A DNA stretch of 64,000 nucleotides, from the NCBI GenBank assembly GCA_030752605.1, contig JASMDX010000011.1, forward strand, positions 1 through 64,000, in the 5' to 3' direction. A program made the translations under genes and the position numbers. Each line of letters begins with the position of its first letter. The stretch's first letter is position 1. The notes beneath the pieces are model-generated. The model ran no database searches. It was not told the DNA's origin and worked only from the letters and a program-made list of their open reading frames with translations. Source of the stretch: GCA-2731375 sp002731375 (lineage in GTDB: Bacteria; Pseudomonadota; Alphaproteobacteria; GCA-2731375). Of this stretch, positions 7,910-16,829 are shown piece after piece.

Positions 7910-8920
7910 CTAATTTGTCAGGTGCGGCACCACTTCCTCGGCAAAAAGCGTCATCTGCTCTAACAATTCCGGTACCGTGTTGACGGCGAAATAGAGACCA
8001 AGCAGGTGGGTGACGCCGGCCGCCTTCAGGGCCAGGCATTTTTCCACCACTTCGTCTGGGGTGCCGACCAGATTGGCATCGGCCATATTGATGCCGGTAT
8101 GCTCTTTCAAGGTGGAGCGGGTCAACGAGACCAGATGTTTGTGCATCTGAGAGTTGGAGAAGCGCTCCATAGCACGGTCGTGATCGTGATCGACCATGAC
8201 GATATATTGCGGCGCCACTTCGATCTTGGCGAAATCGCGGCCCTCGCCTTCACATAGTTCGCGGAGATGGACGATATCGGCGGAAATGCGCTCTAGCGGC
8301 AGGCCCGCTGGCAGCCAGCCATCGCCCAGCTTGGCGGTCCGCCGCAGTTGATTGACGTTGTTGCCGCCGAAATAGATTGGCAGCTTTTCCTGCAAGGGTT
8401 TGGGAAACAGTTGCACATCACGGAAGCGGTAGAATTCGCCTTCGAAACTGGCTCTATCCTCGGTGAACAGGATATTCAGGGCGCGCACACCTTCCTCGAC
8501 GATATTGCCGCGATGGCTGGGGTCATCGGGTTGCAGGGCCTCGAACTCTTCGCGATAGGCGCCGACGCCAACGCCTAGTTCCAGCCGTCCGCCACTAAGA
8601 TGGTCGAGGGTGATCAGCTGTTTCGCGGTAACCACGATGTCGCGCCGCATGGGTAGCACCAGAATACCGGTGCCGAAACGCAGGGTCGTGGTTTGTGAAG
8701 CCAGCCAGGCATAGGTCAACAGGATTTCCCAAAAGCGCGGCGGCCGGCCGAACTCCTCCTGGACATAGTGCTGCGTTGTCATGTGGTCATTACCCCAGAT
8801 CGAGTGATAGCCAAGGGTCTCGGCATGTTGGGCAATTTCCAGCATCGCTTCGGTTTCCGAAAACGGGATCGGGTAGGTTAGGCCCTCCATGCCGGTGGGA
8901 AAACCAACGCTGACAATCAT
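7910..8920 (-). CDS. LLM class (luciferase-like) flavin/F420-dependent oxidoreductase
   Basis: 336-residue bacterial luciferase-like TIM barrel. It carries AQHAETLGYHSIWGNDHM, FGTGILVLPMR, the conserved AKQLITLDHLSGGRLELGVG block and PIYFGGNN. Members use F420 or FMN to oxidise or mono-oxygenate small substrates; which cofactor applies here is undecided. It is the last gene of a five-gene minus-strand unit beginning with the molybdenum hydroxylase large subunit at 14276, and the gap to its upstream LLM partner is only 16 bp. The linkage suggests both LLM enzymes act in the same pathway as the molybdo-enzyme. Confidence 0.82.
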   Translation of the reverse strand: MIVSVGFPTGMEGLTYPIPFSETEAMLEIAQHAETLGYHSIWGNDHMTTQHYVQEEFGRPPRFWEILLTYAWLASQTTTLRFGTGILVLPMRRDIVVTAKQLITLDHLSGGRLELGVGVGAYREEFEALQPDDPSHRGNIVEEGVRALNILFTEDRASFEGEFYRFRDVQLFPKPLQEKLPIYFGGNNVNQLRRTAKLGDGWLPAGLPLERISADIVHLRELCEGEGRDFAKIEVAPQYIVMVDHDHDRAMERFSNSQMHKHLVSLTRSTLKEHTGINMADANLVGTPDEVVEKCLALKAAGVTHLLGLYFAVNTVPELLEQMTLFAEEVVPHLTN

Positions 8921-8936
8921 CGCTCCAACTCCTCGG

Positions 8937-9941
8937 TTATTCTTCGGTTTTCTCGCCCAGGGCCGCCGCCAGGGTTTCAGCCAGCATGACCTGTCCCCGC
9001 ATTCCGGCGATTACCACCTCGTCAAGCCCAGCTTGGCGGTAGTCCCGTAGACGCGCCCGCACCTGCGCCGGCGTGCCGCTGACACTGTGGTGGGCCACCA
9101 CTTCGTCACTGACCAGGGCCGTGGCACGGTCCCAATCATTGGCGGCGACGGCATCATACAAGGCGCCTTGATCGAGTCCCGCACCGCCCATCTCCAAATT
9201 GGCGGAATGGTGCGCGCCACGCAGGATGAAAGCCAATAGCCGTTTCAAACGTTCATAGGCCCGCCCCTCGTCGGCGTCGACCGAGGCGAAGACCAACCCG
9301 ATGCGCCGCACCGGGCGGTCGGTAGCAGTTTCTGCAACTTTTGCCAGGGACCAGCGTACGAATTCCACCGAGGTCGCAGCCGACAGCAGCACGCCATCGG
9401 CCCGGCGCCCGGCCAATTGCAGCATGCGCGGCCCTGTGGCCGCCAACACGATGGGCACGTCCTGCGCCCCGGTTTCGAGCGCCCGGCCGCTGACCTGAAA
9501 ACGTTCGCCCTGTTGTTGTACCACTTCGCCGGCTAGCAAGGCCCGCGCGATGCCGATGCTTTCGTCCAGGGTGGCCAGGGGCCGGGGGCGGGCAACGCCG
9601 GCGGCGTCCAGATCACCCGGCGCTCCGGCGCCCAGGCACAGCACTACACGATTTGGAAAATGCTCGTTCAGGGTCGCCGCCGCCATCGCCGCTTGTACCG
9701 GATGCGCCGTATATGGGCTGAGCGCCATCAACGCCGCGCCGATCCGATCTGTCGCGGATAAAGCCATCGCCGCCTGCACTATTGGATCACGCTGAAACAG
9801 GTGATTGGCCAGCCACATGGTATCGGCGCCGGCGGCATCGGCCTGACGGGCTAGGGGAGGCATTTCGGCTGCCGCCTCGCCGCCCTCGAACGAGACGCCC
9901 AGCCCCGAACCCTCCGCGCCGTGCCATTGGCTCACACCCAT
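8937..9941 (-). CDS. LLM class flavin-dependent oxidoreductase, second copy
   Basis: 334 residues, distantly related to its downstream neighbour. Recognisable parts are LARQADAAGADTMWLANHL, DRIGAALMALSPYTAHPVQAA, an FPNRVVLCLGAGAPGD loop and VPIVLAATGPRMLQLAGRRADGV, the phosphate-binding region of LLM/methylene-H4MPT-reductase-type proteins. It starts 14 bp after the CoxS-CoxG fusion gene, so it is part of the operon. Sequence divergence from the other LLM gene argues for different substrates or an unequal pair rather than a fresh duplication. Confidence 0.78.
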   Translation of the reverse strand: MGVSQWHGAEGSGLGVSFEGGEAAAEMPPLARQADAAGADTMWLANHLFQRDPIVQAAMALSATDRIGAALMALSPYTAHPVQAAMAAATLNEHFPNRVVLCLGAGAPGDLDAAGVARPRPLATLDESIGIARALLAGEVVQQQGERFQVSGRALETGAQDVPIVLAATGPRMLQLAGRRADGVLLSAATSVEFVRWSLAKVAETATDRPVRRIGLVFASVDADEGRAYERLKRLLAFILRGAHHSANLEMGGAGLDQGALYDAVAANDWDRATALVSDEVVAHHSVSGTPAQVRARLRDYRQAGLDEVVIAGMRGQVMLAETLAAALGEKTEE

Positions 9942-9955
9942 CAGTAATACCTTGT

Positions 9956-11116
9956 CTAGCGGCCAAATAGCGACCGAATCCCGGCCCAGATGATGGACAA
10001 CGTGGTGGAGATGACCGAGATCTCGCCCGCGCTTTCCATGGAGGCACCGGGCTCCCCGCCCATTATAGTCCGGTTCAGATTAACGGCGAACTGCTGGCTT
10101 AGACGGTTGGCGAATTCACGCACCAGGCCGGAGCGGCCAAACTGCGCCAACGGGCCCGACAACAGATAGTCGACCACGACCCGGACCTCTGTCTCCAAAC
10201 TGTCATCACCAGGCAATAGCACGAAGCTAACGTTGGCCTTGACCCGGCTGCCGCCACGCTTATCGGCGCCGCTGCCCTCCAGGACCCCATGTCTATTTGC
10301 CGCGTCTAAATCAAAACGTCCGGTGCCGGCGAAACTGGCCGTGATGGGACCGAATTTGACATCGATGTTGCCGGCAATGTTCTGGCCGTCGAAAGCAGTC
10401 AGCTGGGCCCCGGGAAAACAGCCAGCGATGTTGCCCGGATCAGTGAAGTATTGCCACACTGCCTCGATGTCCTGGCCAACGCTGAATGCCTGCTCCAGAC
10501 GGGACCAGCCCGCCTCCGGCGGAACGCTCCCTTGACTAACGGCAACGACGGTTTCCACCTCCGCCGCCGCCGTGGCCAGATCGAATGCCGGTACGTCCCG
10601 GCCCAGGCCATGCCCCATATTGCTCAGAATATTCGAGGCCGCTTGTCCGCCACCTGAATGTTTCTGGCCGACGTCGCTGATCGCCGCGACGATACCCATG
10701 TAGCCGGTACAACGGCACAGATTGCCGCTCATCTCGTGGCGGATTGCCGCCTCGTCCAGCGCCCCCTTGCGGGAGATCAGATCGTGGGCCGAGATCAACA
10801 TGCCCGGCGTGCAAAAACCGCATTGCAGGGCATGCTGGCCGGTAAATGCCTGTTGCAAATCCAGCATCAAGGCATCGCCGCTCAGGCCTTCCAAGGTGGT
10901 AATCTCGCGGCCCTGGTTCTGCACTGCATAAGAGATACAGGAGCGCGCTGGCTTGCCGTCGATCAACACTGTGCAGGCGCCGCAGACGCCCTGTTCGCAG
11001 CCTACATGGGTCGCGGTCAGGTCCTGGTTGTCGCGCAGAAAATCCGCAAGTTGTAGGCGCGGGTCCACATCGGCGCGGACCGCCTTGCCATTGATGCGCA
11101 GTTCTATCATTGCCAT
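9956..11116 (-). CDS. fused [2Fe-2S] subunit (CoxS-like) and CoxG-like SRPBCC protein
   Basis: 386 residues made of two parts. Residues 1-150 are a complete small subunit of the xanthine dehydrogenase family: a plant-type [2Fe-2S] site with Cys40, 45, 48 and 60, and a second cluster with Cys99, 102, 134 and 136 (CGFC and CRCTGY). After a 50-residue linker, residues about 205-345 match CoxG/SRPBCC proteins (FSVGQDIEAVWQYFTDPGNI, CFPGAQLT), with a hydrophobic C-terminal tail (LSIIWAGIRSLFG) that could anchor it. In CO dehydrogenase systems CoxG links the enzyme to the membrane; fusion to the electron-transfer subunit would make that link permanent. The gap to coxM is 8 bp. Confidence 0.85.
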   Translation of the reverse strand: MAMIELRINGKAVRADVDPRLQLADFLRDNQDLTATHVGCEQGVCGACTVLIDGKPARSCISYAVQNQGREITTLEGLSGDALMLDLQQAFTGQHALQCGFCTPGMLISAHDLISRKGALDEAAIRHEMSGNLCRCTGYMGIVAAISDVGQKHSGGGQAASNILSNMGHGLGRDVPAFDLATAAAEVETVVAVSQGSVPPEAGWSRLEQAFSVGQDIEAVWQYFTDPGNIAGCFPGAQLTAFDGQNIAGNIDVKFGPITASFAGTGRFDLDAANRHGVLEGSGADKRGGSRVKANVSFVLLPGDDSLETEVRVVVDYLLSGPLAQFGRSGLVREFANRLSQQFAVNLNRTIMGGEPGASMESAGEISVISTTLSIIWAGIRSLFGR

Positions 11117-11124
11117 GACGCTAT

Positions 11125-11949
11125 CTATCCAATTGCCGAGGCAGCCGCACGATTCAGCGCGACGCCGTAAATTTGTTTCCTATCCGGTGCCGCCTGGGGT
11201 AGACGGCGCTCGATCTCCTTCCGGATCAGCTCCGGCAATTCCCCGCGTTCTCCCTTGGCGATGGCCTTGGCAGTTTCGTGCAGCAAACAGGGCCTGCCAT
11301 CCAGGCCGCCCAGAACCACCCGGCAGAAACGCTTGGTGGGATCAATCACCACGGCGCCAATGGCATCGGCGAATTCACCTACCTTGCGGCTCAGCTTTGT
11401 GTACCCCCAACTTGCCTGCGCGGATGTGCGAGGCAGGCGGATCGCCGTGACCAGTTCGCCGTCCGCCAATGACACCGTATAGGCACTAAGAATGAAATCT
11501 TCGGCAGGCACGGAACGGCGGCCATCGGGTCCAAGGATGTCTATCCGTGCGCCCAGCGCGATTAGGGCGGTGACCCAATCGGCGGCAGGGTCCGCATGCA
11601 CCATGCTGCCGCCGATGGTGCCCCTGTTGCGCACGGCGCGATAGGCGATGCCGCCAGCGACATGGGGCAACATGCCCTGGCTTGGGTCAGAAACATCACC
11701 ATCCTCGATCTGGCCATGGGTGACGCAGGCGCCGATCAGCACACTGTCGCCCTCATCCATGACGGCGCGCAGCTCCGCCGCGCCCGCGATATCGACCACG
11801 GCCTCGGGCCGGGCGACACGTAGGTTCATCATCGGTCCCATGGATTGTCCGCCGGCGATGATCTTGCCGCCCTTGCCCAACCGGTCCAGCAGTGCGAGCG
11901 CATCGGTGGGACTGCCGGCGGCATGATATTCGAACTTCGCCGGTTTCAT
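11125..11949 (-). CDS. FAD-binding medium subunit of molybdenum hydroxylase (CoxM/XdhB-like)
   Basis: 274 residues with the FAD_binding_5 and CO_deh_flav_C layout: an N-terminal KFEYHAAGSPTDALALL, the FAD pyrophosphate loop IIAGGQSMGP, then RNRGTIGGSMVHADPAADW contacting the flavin, and a C-terminal domain ending near residue 270. It passes electrons from the Fe-S subunit to an acceptor. The start codon overlaps the TGA of the large subunit by an ATGA, so the two are translationally coupled, as in cox and xdh operons. Confidence 0.88.
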   Translation of the reverse strand: MKPAKFEYHAAGSPTDALALLDRLGKGGKIIAGGQSMGPMMNLRVARPEAVVDIAGAAELRAVMDEGDSVLIGACVTHGQIEDGDVSDPSQGMLPHVAGGIAYRAVRNRGTIGGSMVHADPAADWVTALIALGARIDILGPDGRRSVPAEDFILSAYTVSLADGELVTAIRLPRTSAQASWGYTKLSRKVGEFADAIGAVVIDPTKRFCRVVLGGLDGRPCLLHETAKAIAKGERGELPELIRKEIERRLPQAAPDRKQIYGVALNRAAASAIG

Positions 11950-14276
11950 GGTGCTGCTTCCAGGATCTTGCCCAGAATATGAGATGGCGGCATGGGCGCC
12001 TGATTGATTTCAACTCCAAGGCTGCGCAAGGCGTCATTGATGGCATTGGCAATGGCCGCCGGCGGCGCGATGGCGCTGCCTTCACCGACGCCTTTGATGC
12101 CATACGCCGTATGCGGTGACAGGGTTTCCATGTGCTCGATTCGCATGTTGGGCAATTCGGCGGGGCCGGGCAGAATATAATCGGCCAGGGTTGATGACAG
12201 CGGTTGGCCAAAGGCATCGTAAGGGGATTCTTCAAACAATGCCGTACCAATACCCTGGGCGGTGCCGCCATAGGCCTGGCCTTCGACCACCATTGGGTTG
12301 ACCATGCGGCCGCAGTCCTCGGTTATGGCGTAGTCGAGAATCTCAACGTGGCCGGTAGCCGGATCAACCGCGACCACGGCAGCATGGGAGGCATAGGAAA
12401 AAACGCCCAGATCCGTTCCAGGCTTGTAGCCCTCCGTGACTTCCAGGCCGCCTTGATCGACCCCTTCGGGCAATTCCTCGGGCCGTAGATACCAGGCGCG
12501 GCCCACGTCGCTGAATTTCAAGGATGCGCCGCTGGCCTGGATTTCGCCATTGTCAAAGGTAATCTCGCCAGCCTCACATTGCAGCAGATGCGCGGCGACG
12601 GCTCTGATGCGGTCAGCCAGCACACCAGCGCTTTTCGAGACAGCGCCACCGGCCATGACCATGCCGCGGGAGGCATAGGCACCCGTGGAATAGGGCGTCA
12701 TGGCGGTGTCGCCTAACAATACTTGGATGTTGTCCGTGGGAATCGTCAGGATCTCGCTGGCGACCTGGGCCAGGGTAGTTTCAAGACCCTGCCCGATGGA
12801 TTGGATGCCGGCCCGTACTTCAACCCCGCCATCGGCGGTCAGGCGCACCGTCGCCTGTTCATAGCCCGGCACGATGGGAATGCCCCAGGAGGCGAAGACG
12901 GTGGTGCCATGGGCGCTCTGTTCGGTATAGGTGGCGAAGCCGACGCCAATCATGCGACCATCCGCTTCGCCCGTCTGTTGGCGTTGACGCACCTGATCAA
13001 AACCGATTTGCCGGCGCACGCCGCGCAACGAAGCGGCATAGTCACCGCTGTCATATTGCTTGCCGGTGATATTCGTGAAGGGCATGGCCCCGACCGGCAC
13101 TAGATTTTCCTCGCGCACATCCGCCGGCTCCCGCCCAACCTCGCGGGCGATGGCGTCGATAATCTGTTCCATGGCGAAACAGACGCCGGGCCGGGCAACG
13201 CCCCGATACGGCGCGAAGGGGGGTTTGTTGGTTGCCACCGAATAGGTTTTGCAGCGGTAGAAATCAAACTTGTAAGGTCCGGGCAGATTGCCACCAGCCT
13301 GGGCCGCCTCAATACAGGCGGTGAATGGATAGACCGAATAAGCGCCGATATCGACCCAGACTTCCGCATCCAGACCCAGAAGTCTGCCCTGTTCATCCGC
13401 ATAGGCCTTGATCTTGTAGTGATGCTCGCGGGTATTGGCGCCCGCCGTTAGATGCTCGCGGCGGTCCTCTGTCCAGCGGAACGGGGCGCGGTATTTCAGT
13501 GCCAGCCAGGCAATGCAAATTTCCTCGGGCTGCAGGGTCGCCTTATAGCCGAAGCCACCCCCAATATCGACGGTCTGCACGCGAATCGCGCCCTGCTCCA
13601 GCCCCAGACATTCCGAAAGGCCGGTGCGGACGATGTGTGACACCTGAGTGGCGCTGATCACGACAAGTTGGCTGGCCCGGTCGTCCCAATAGGCCAAGAC
13701 GCCCTTGCCTTCCATGGGCATCATGCATTGCCGTGCCGTATTGATCTCACGCTCAATCATCACGGGCGCGTTTTTTTTCAGTTTGGACAAATCCTGCTCT
13801 ATCTCGGTACGGAGGCAGAGGTTGTCCGGCCAGTCATCATGCACCTTTCCGGCATCCGGGCTTTGCGCCCGCCAAACGTCGGCGATTGGGGGCAGCTCGT
13901 CCAGGTCCAACTCGACCGCTTCGCACAGATCCTCGGCCTCGGCCCGATTTTCAGCAACGGCCATGGCGATAGGTTCGCCGACGAAGCGGGCCTTGCCGGT
14001 GGCCAGTACCGGATAATCCGATTGCCGGTAAGTGGGCAGGGTCGAGCGGGCGGTAATCGGCAACACGCCTTCGAGGTCCTCGGCCACGAAGACGCTATCC
14101 TCCGCTCCCGCTGGCTTGGTGACTGCGCTCAGGCGGGCATGTGCCAGGGGGCTGCGCAGAAACGCCACTTCCCGCAGACCGGGCATTTTCAGATCAGCCA
14201 CATAGATGCCTCGGCCAGTTACCAGACGGGCATCTTCCTTGCGCGCAACTCTTTTCCCGATGCCTGTGCCAGCCAT
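11946..14276 (-). CDS. molybdopterin-binding large subunit (xanthine/aldehyde/CO dehydrogenase family)
   Basis: 776 residues, the normal size of CoxL-type large subunits. It has IGKRVARKEDARLVTGRG at the N-terminus, the GGGFGYK molybdopterin loop, and the C-terminal GVGEGSAIAPPAAIANA with the conserved active-site Glu. The active-site loop reads APYRGVARPG. Form I CO dehydrogenase needs AYxCSFR, so CO oxidation is unlikely; the loop resembles form II or aldehyde/aromatic hydroxylases. It is the first gene of the operon coxL-coxM-coxSG-LLM-LLM. No coxD/E/F-like maturation gene is in the window. Confidence 0.88.
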   Translation of the reverse strand: MAGTGIGKRVARKEDARLVTGRGIYVADLKMPGLREVAFLRSPLAHARLSAVTKPAGAEDSVFVAEDLEGVLPITARSTLPTYRQSDYPVLATGKARFVGEPIAMAVAENRAEAEDLCEAVELDLDELPPIADVWRAQSPDAGKVHDDWPDNLCLRTEIEQDLSKLKKNAPVMIEREINTARQCMMPMEGKGVLAYWDDRASQLVVISATQVSHIVRTGLSECLGLEQGAIRVQTVDIGGGFGYKATLQPEEICIAWLALKYRAPFRWTEDRREHLTAGANTREHHYKIKAYADEQGRLLGLDAEVWVDIGAYSVYPFTACIEAAQAGGNLPGPYKFDFYRCKTYSVATNKPPFAPYRGVARPGVCFAMEQIIDAIAREVGREPADVREENLVPVGAMPFTNITGKQYDSGDYAASLRGVRRQIGFDQVRQRQQTGEADGRMIGVGFATYTEQSAHGTTVFASWGIPIVPGYEQATVRLTADGGVEVRAGIQSIGQGLETTLAQVASEILTIPTDNIQVLLGDTAMTPYSTGAYASRGMVMAGGAVSKSAGVLADRIRAVAAHLLQCEAGEITFDNGEIQASGASLKFSDVGRAWYLRPEELPEGVDQGGLEVTEGYKPGTDLGVFSYASHAAVVAVDPATGHVEILDYAITEDCGRMVNPMVVEGQAYGGTAQGIGTALFEESPYDAFGQPLSSTLADYILPGPAELPNMRIEHMETLSPHTAYGIKGVGEGSAIAPPAAIANAINDALRSLGVEINQAPMPPSHILGKILEAAP

Positions 14277-14368
14277 GCCGCACCCTTGAACTAAGCGAGG
14301 TAAACCATGCGCCCATGGTAAATGACGTTTTGCGTGTCTTTCAAGGCGCTAGAGCATGCTGCGGCTAA

Positions 14369-16825
14369 TCAAAACCGCTCCAACAGACGGTCGATATAGT
14401 CCTGCTCCAGGCGGGCGCGGGCGCGTTCGCCGGCACGGCGGCGCAGCTCGTCCAGGATATGTCGTGCCCGTGCCAATTCTGAATCGTTGGGCACCATGAC
14501 CCGGCTATTATCCATGCCACCGCCTTCGAACGGCCGGCCCGCAGGATCTTCCTTGTTGCCGCTCATTTGCCCCTGGCCATCTTCCTGGGCATTCTTCATC
14601 ATCTCTTCAGCCAGTTCGCGAAAGCTGTTGGCCAGGCCGTCGATGGCCTGGCGCTGGGCCGACAGCGCCTGGCCGCCCCAGGCCTTACGCAAGGCCTGCT
14701 GTGCCTCGCGCATGGCCCGGTCAACCTCGCTCATGGCATCAGGAATATTGCCGATGCCCTGGTCCAGCCGGCGCATGACGTCGCCCAGTTGCTGACGCAG
14801 GTTGCCCTGCTGGCCCGCTAAATTGCCCATGGCCTTGCGCTTGCCAGAGGTCGTGGGGCCATTTCGGCCCCGGCCTTGTGGACCGCCTTGGCTGTCACGT
14901 TTGGCCCCGCCATCCTGATTTTGGTCCCCCTTCTCCCATGGCATGCGGCGTCGGCGGGGGGTTTGTTGATAGGTCTTGTCCATCAGATTCTGCTGCTTCT
15001 GCAGCAGTTCGCCCAATCGGCGCATGGCCTGCTCACCCGCCCGGTTACCTTGCTGCTGGGTGGTGGCGCGTTGGCCCTCCAGGTTCTCCAGTATCTCCTG
15101 CATTTGGCGCAGCATCTCGCGGGCCGCATCCTTGGCGCCCAGACGGCTTAACTCCCTGATGCGGTCCATCATCTTTTGCAAATCCGCCGCATCGATATTG
15201 CGGGCGTTGGGATCGGGGAGGTGTGGGCCTTGGGCCTGGTCGTTTTTTCGGGCCTGTTGCGCCAGCGCCTGGAGATATTTTTCCATGGCCCTTTGCAATT
15301 CGCCCATCAACCGCTCAATCTCGGCTTGATCGGCGCCCTCGGCTAGAGCCGCCATCAAAGCGTCCTGGGCGGCACGCAGGTCCCGCTCGGCCAGCGACAT
15401 GCCGCCATCTTCGATCCGCAGGGCAATCTGCCACAATAGCTCCATCACCTTGCCCGGCGTTTCATCACGGCTCAACTGCAGGCGCCGGGCTGCCGTCCAC
15501 AGAGACAGATAGGCGGTCTGATCATGGCCATAGGTTTCCGGGCCGGAAGAAATCGCGAACAGCGCCAGGGAAACAAGAAACCGCCGTTCCGGCTGGCGGC
15601 TTAAATCCCGCCGCTGTTCGATGATCGCGCGGGCGACGGGATGTTTGAATTGGCGCTCGGGCAGTTGCAGCCTGACCGGTTCCGAGCGCCCGATCTGGCC
15701 CTTTTCGTCCCTGGCTAGGTAGTGCAGGACAACCGTCAGACCAGCCCAGGGATGCGGCGTCAAATCAAAATAGCCGCTTTCCCTGGCCTTCCGGGCGCCA
15801 GGCGGCGAGACCGTCATGTCCAGCTGATGAACCTCACCCGCCGCCGCATTGGCCAGGCGCAGCTCTGCCCAGACGGCGGCTAAGCCGTAATCATCGGCGG
15901 CCTGATAGGATAGGCGCACGGCTTGGCGTGGGGTTTTTTTCGGGTCCTCGTCCGCACTAACGGTCGGCGGCTGGTCGACAACAACGGCAAGGGGCCAATC
16001 CGCCAACGGCTGCTCGGCCGAGGCGATGCTCAGGCGTTGACCAGATTCGATACTTTGGCTCAACTCGAAATTTCGGGCGTCGATTTTCTGGAACGGCGTG
16101 GCCGCGCCATCAAACGACAGCCGCGGCGTCGCGCCGCCGCCAAAGACCCTGGCCATAAAGGTACTGCCTTGGGCCACCTGTAATTTTTCAACACTCATGG
16201 GGTCCAGCTTAACGGGCGGCAAGGCGGTATAATCAGGTGGGGTAAGCCAAGCTTCTAGTTCCGCCGCCGGCCCGCTGCCAGCACCGAAATCCGGCATTAT
16301 TGCCGCCCTTAGTCGTTGTGGCGCCTCGGCGCCTGCAACAAATACGCCTATGGCGAGGAGCAGGAACACCAGCGCGCGCAGGCCCCAGGGGTCGCCCTTT
16401 GGCAGGCCGGGGCGGGGCAGTCCGAGGCGCAAGCCGCGCAATTGGTTTTTCAGGCGGTCTTGATGGGCCCGCCACAGGGCAAGGGCGCCGGCATCATGGC
16501 TGTTGGCCAATTGATCCTGCAGGCTTCTCAGGGGGCGGTGGAGCAGGCCGCTATCGCGCTCCAGACGGCGCAGGGCGGCGCTTTCTTCAGGCAGTCGCCA
16601 AGCCTTGTAGCCGAGCCAGATGGCGGCGAACGAAAGCATGGCGAAGACAGCTAGCAACAGGGCATGGCCCCCGGCAGGCAGCAGGGCCGGCAGCTCCAGC
16701 AGAGCCAAGGCTCCGAACAGGCCGATCACGCACATCACCGGCAACAAGGTCCGCCACAGGATCTCCCAAAACAGCACCAACCGCGCCAGGGCGTGCAGGT
16801 AGTCGATGCGGTCTGGTGTCCTCAT
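14369..16825 (-). CDS. TIGR02302 / DUF4175 family membrane protein
   Basis: 818 residues. Two hydrophobic N-terminal segments lie at about 15-75 (LVLFWEILWRTLLPVM and a second segment), a third near 150-165, followed by a large periplasmic region and a C-terminal half that is helical and rich in Gln, Arg and Met (about residues 500-790), predicted coiled coil. This is the alphaproteobacterial TIGR02302 protein, habitually encoded beside lysA and argH; its function is unknown, though envelope roles are assumed. It is four bases from the lysA stop and co-oriented, so it is probably the last gene of the argH-lptM-lysA unit. Confidence 0.85.
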   Translation of the reverse strand: MRTPDRIDYLHALARLVLFWEILWRTLLPVMCVIGLFGALALLELPALLPAGGHALLLAVFAMLSFAAIWLGYKAWRLPEESAALRRLERDSGLLHRPLRSLQDQLANSHDAGALALWRAHQDRLKNQLRGLRLGLPRPGLPKGDPWGLRALVFLLLAIGVFVAGAEAPQRLRAAIMPDFGAGSGPAAELEAWLTPPDYTALPPVKLDPMSVEKLQVAQGSTFMARVFGGGATPRLSFDGAATPFQKIDARNFELSQSIESGQRLSIASAEQPLADWPLAVVVDQPPTVSADEDPKKTPRQAVRLSYQAADDYGLAAVWAELRLANAAAGEVHQLDMTVSPPGARKARESGYFDLTPHPWAGLTVVLHYLARDEKGQIGRSEPVRLQLPERQFKHPVARAIIEQRRDLSRQPERRFLVSLALFAISSGPETYGHDQTAYLSLWTAARRLQLSRDETPGKVMELLWQIALRIEDGGMSLAERDLRAAQDALMAALAEGADQAEIERLMGELQRAMEKYLQALAQQARKNDQAQGPHLPDPNARNIDAADLQKMMDRIRELSRLGAKDAAREMLRQMQEILENLEGQRATTQQQGNRAGEQAMRRLGELLQKQQNLMDKTYQQTPRRRRMPWEKGDQNQDGGAKRDSQGGPQGRGRNGPTTSGKRKAMGNLAGQQGNLRQQLGDVMRRLDQGIGNIPDAMSEVDRAMREAQQALRKAWGGQALSAQRQAIDGLANSFRELAEEMMKNAQEDGQGQMSGNKEDPAGRPFEGGGMDNSRVMVPNDSELARARHILDELRRRAGERARARLEQDYIDRLLERF

Positions 16826-16829
16826 CGGG

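Noticed and set aside
11946..14276. Form I (true) carbon monoxide dehydrogenase
   Set aside because: The active-site loop is APYRGVARPG, lacking the AYxCSFR with the Cu-binding Cys required for CO oxidation.
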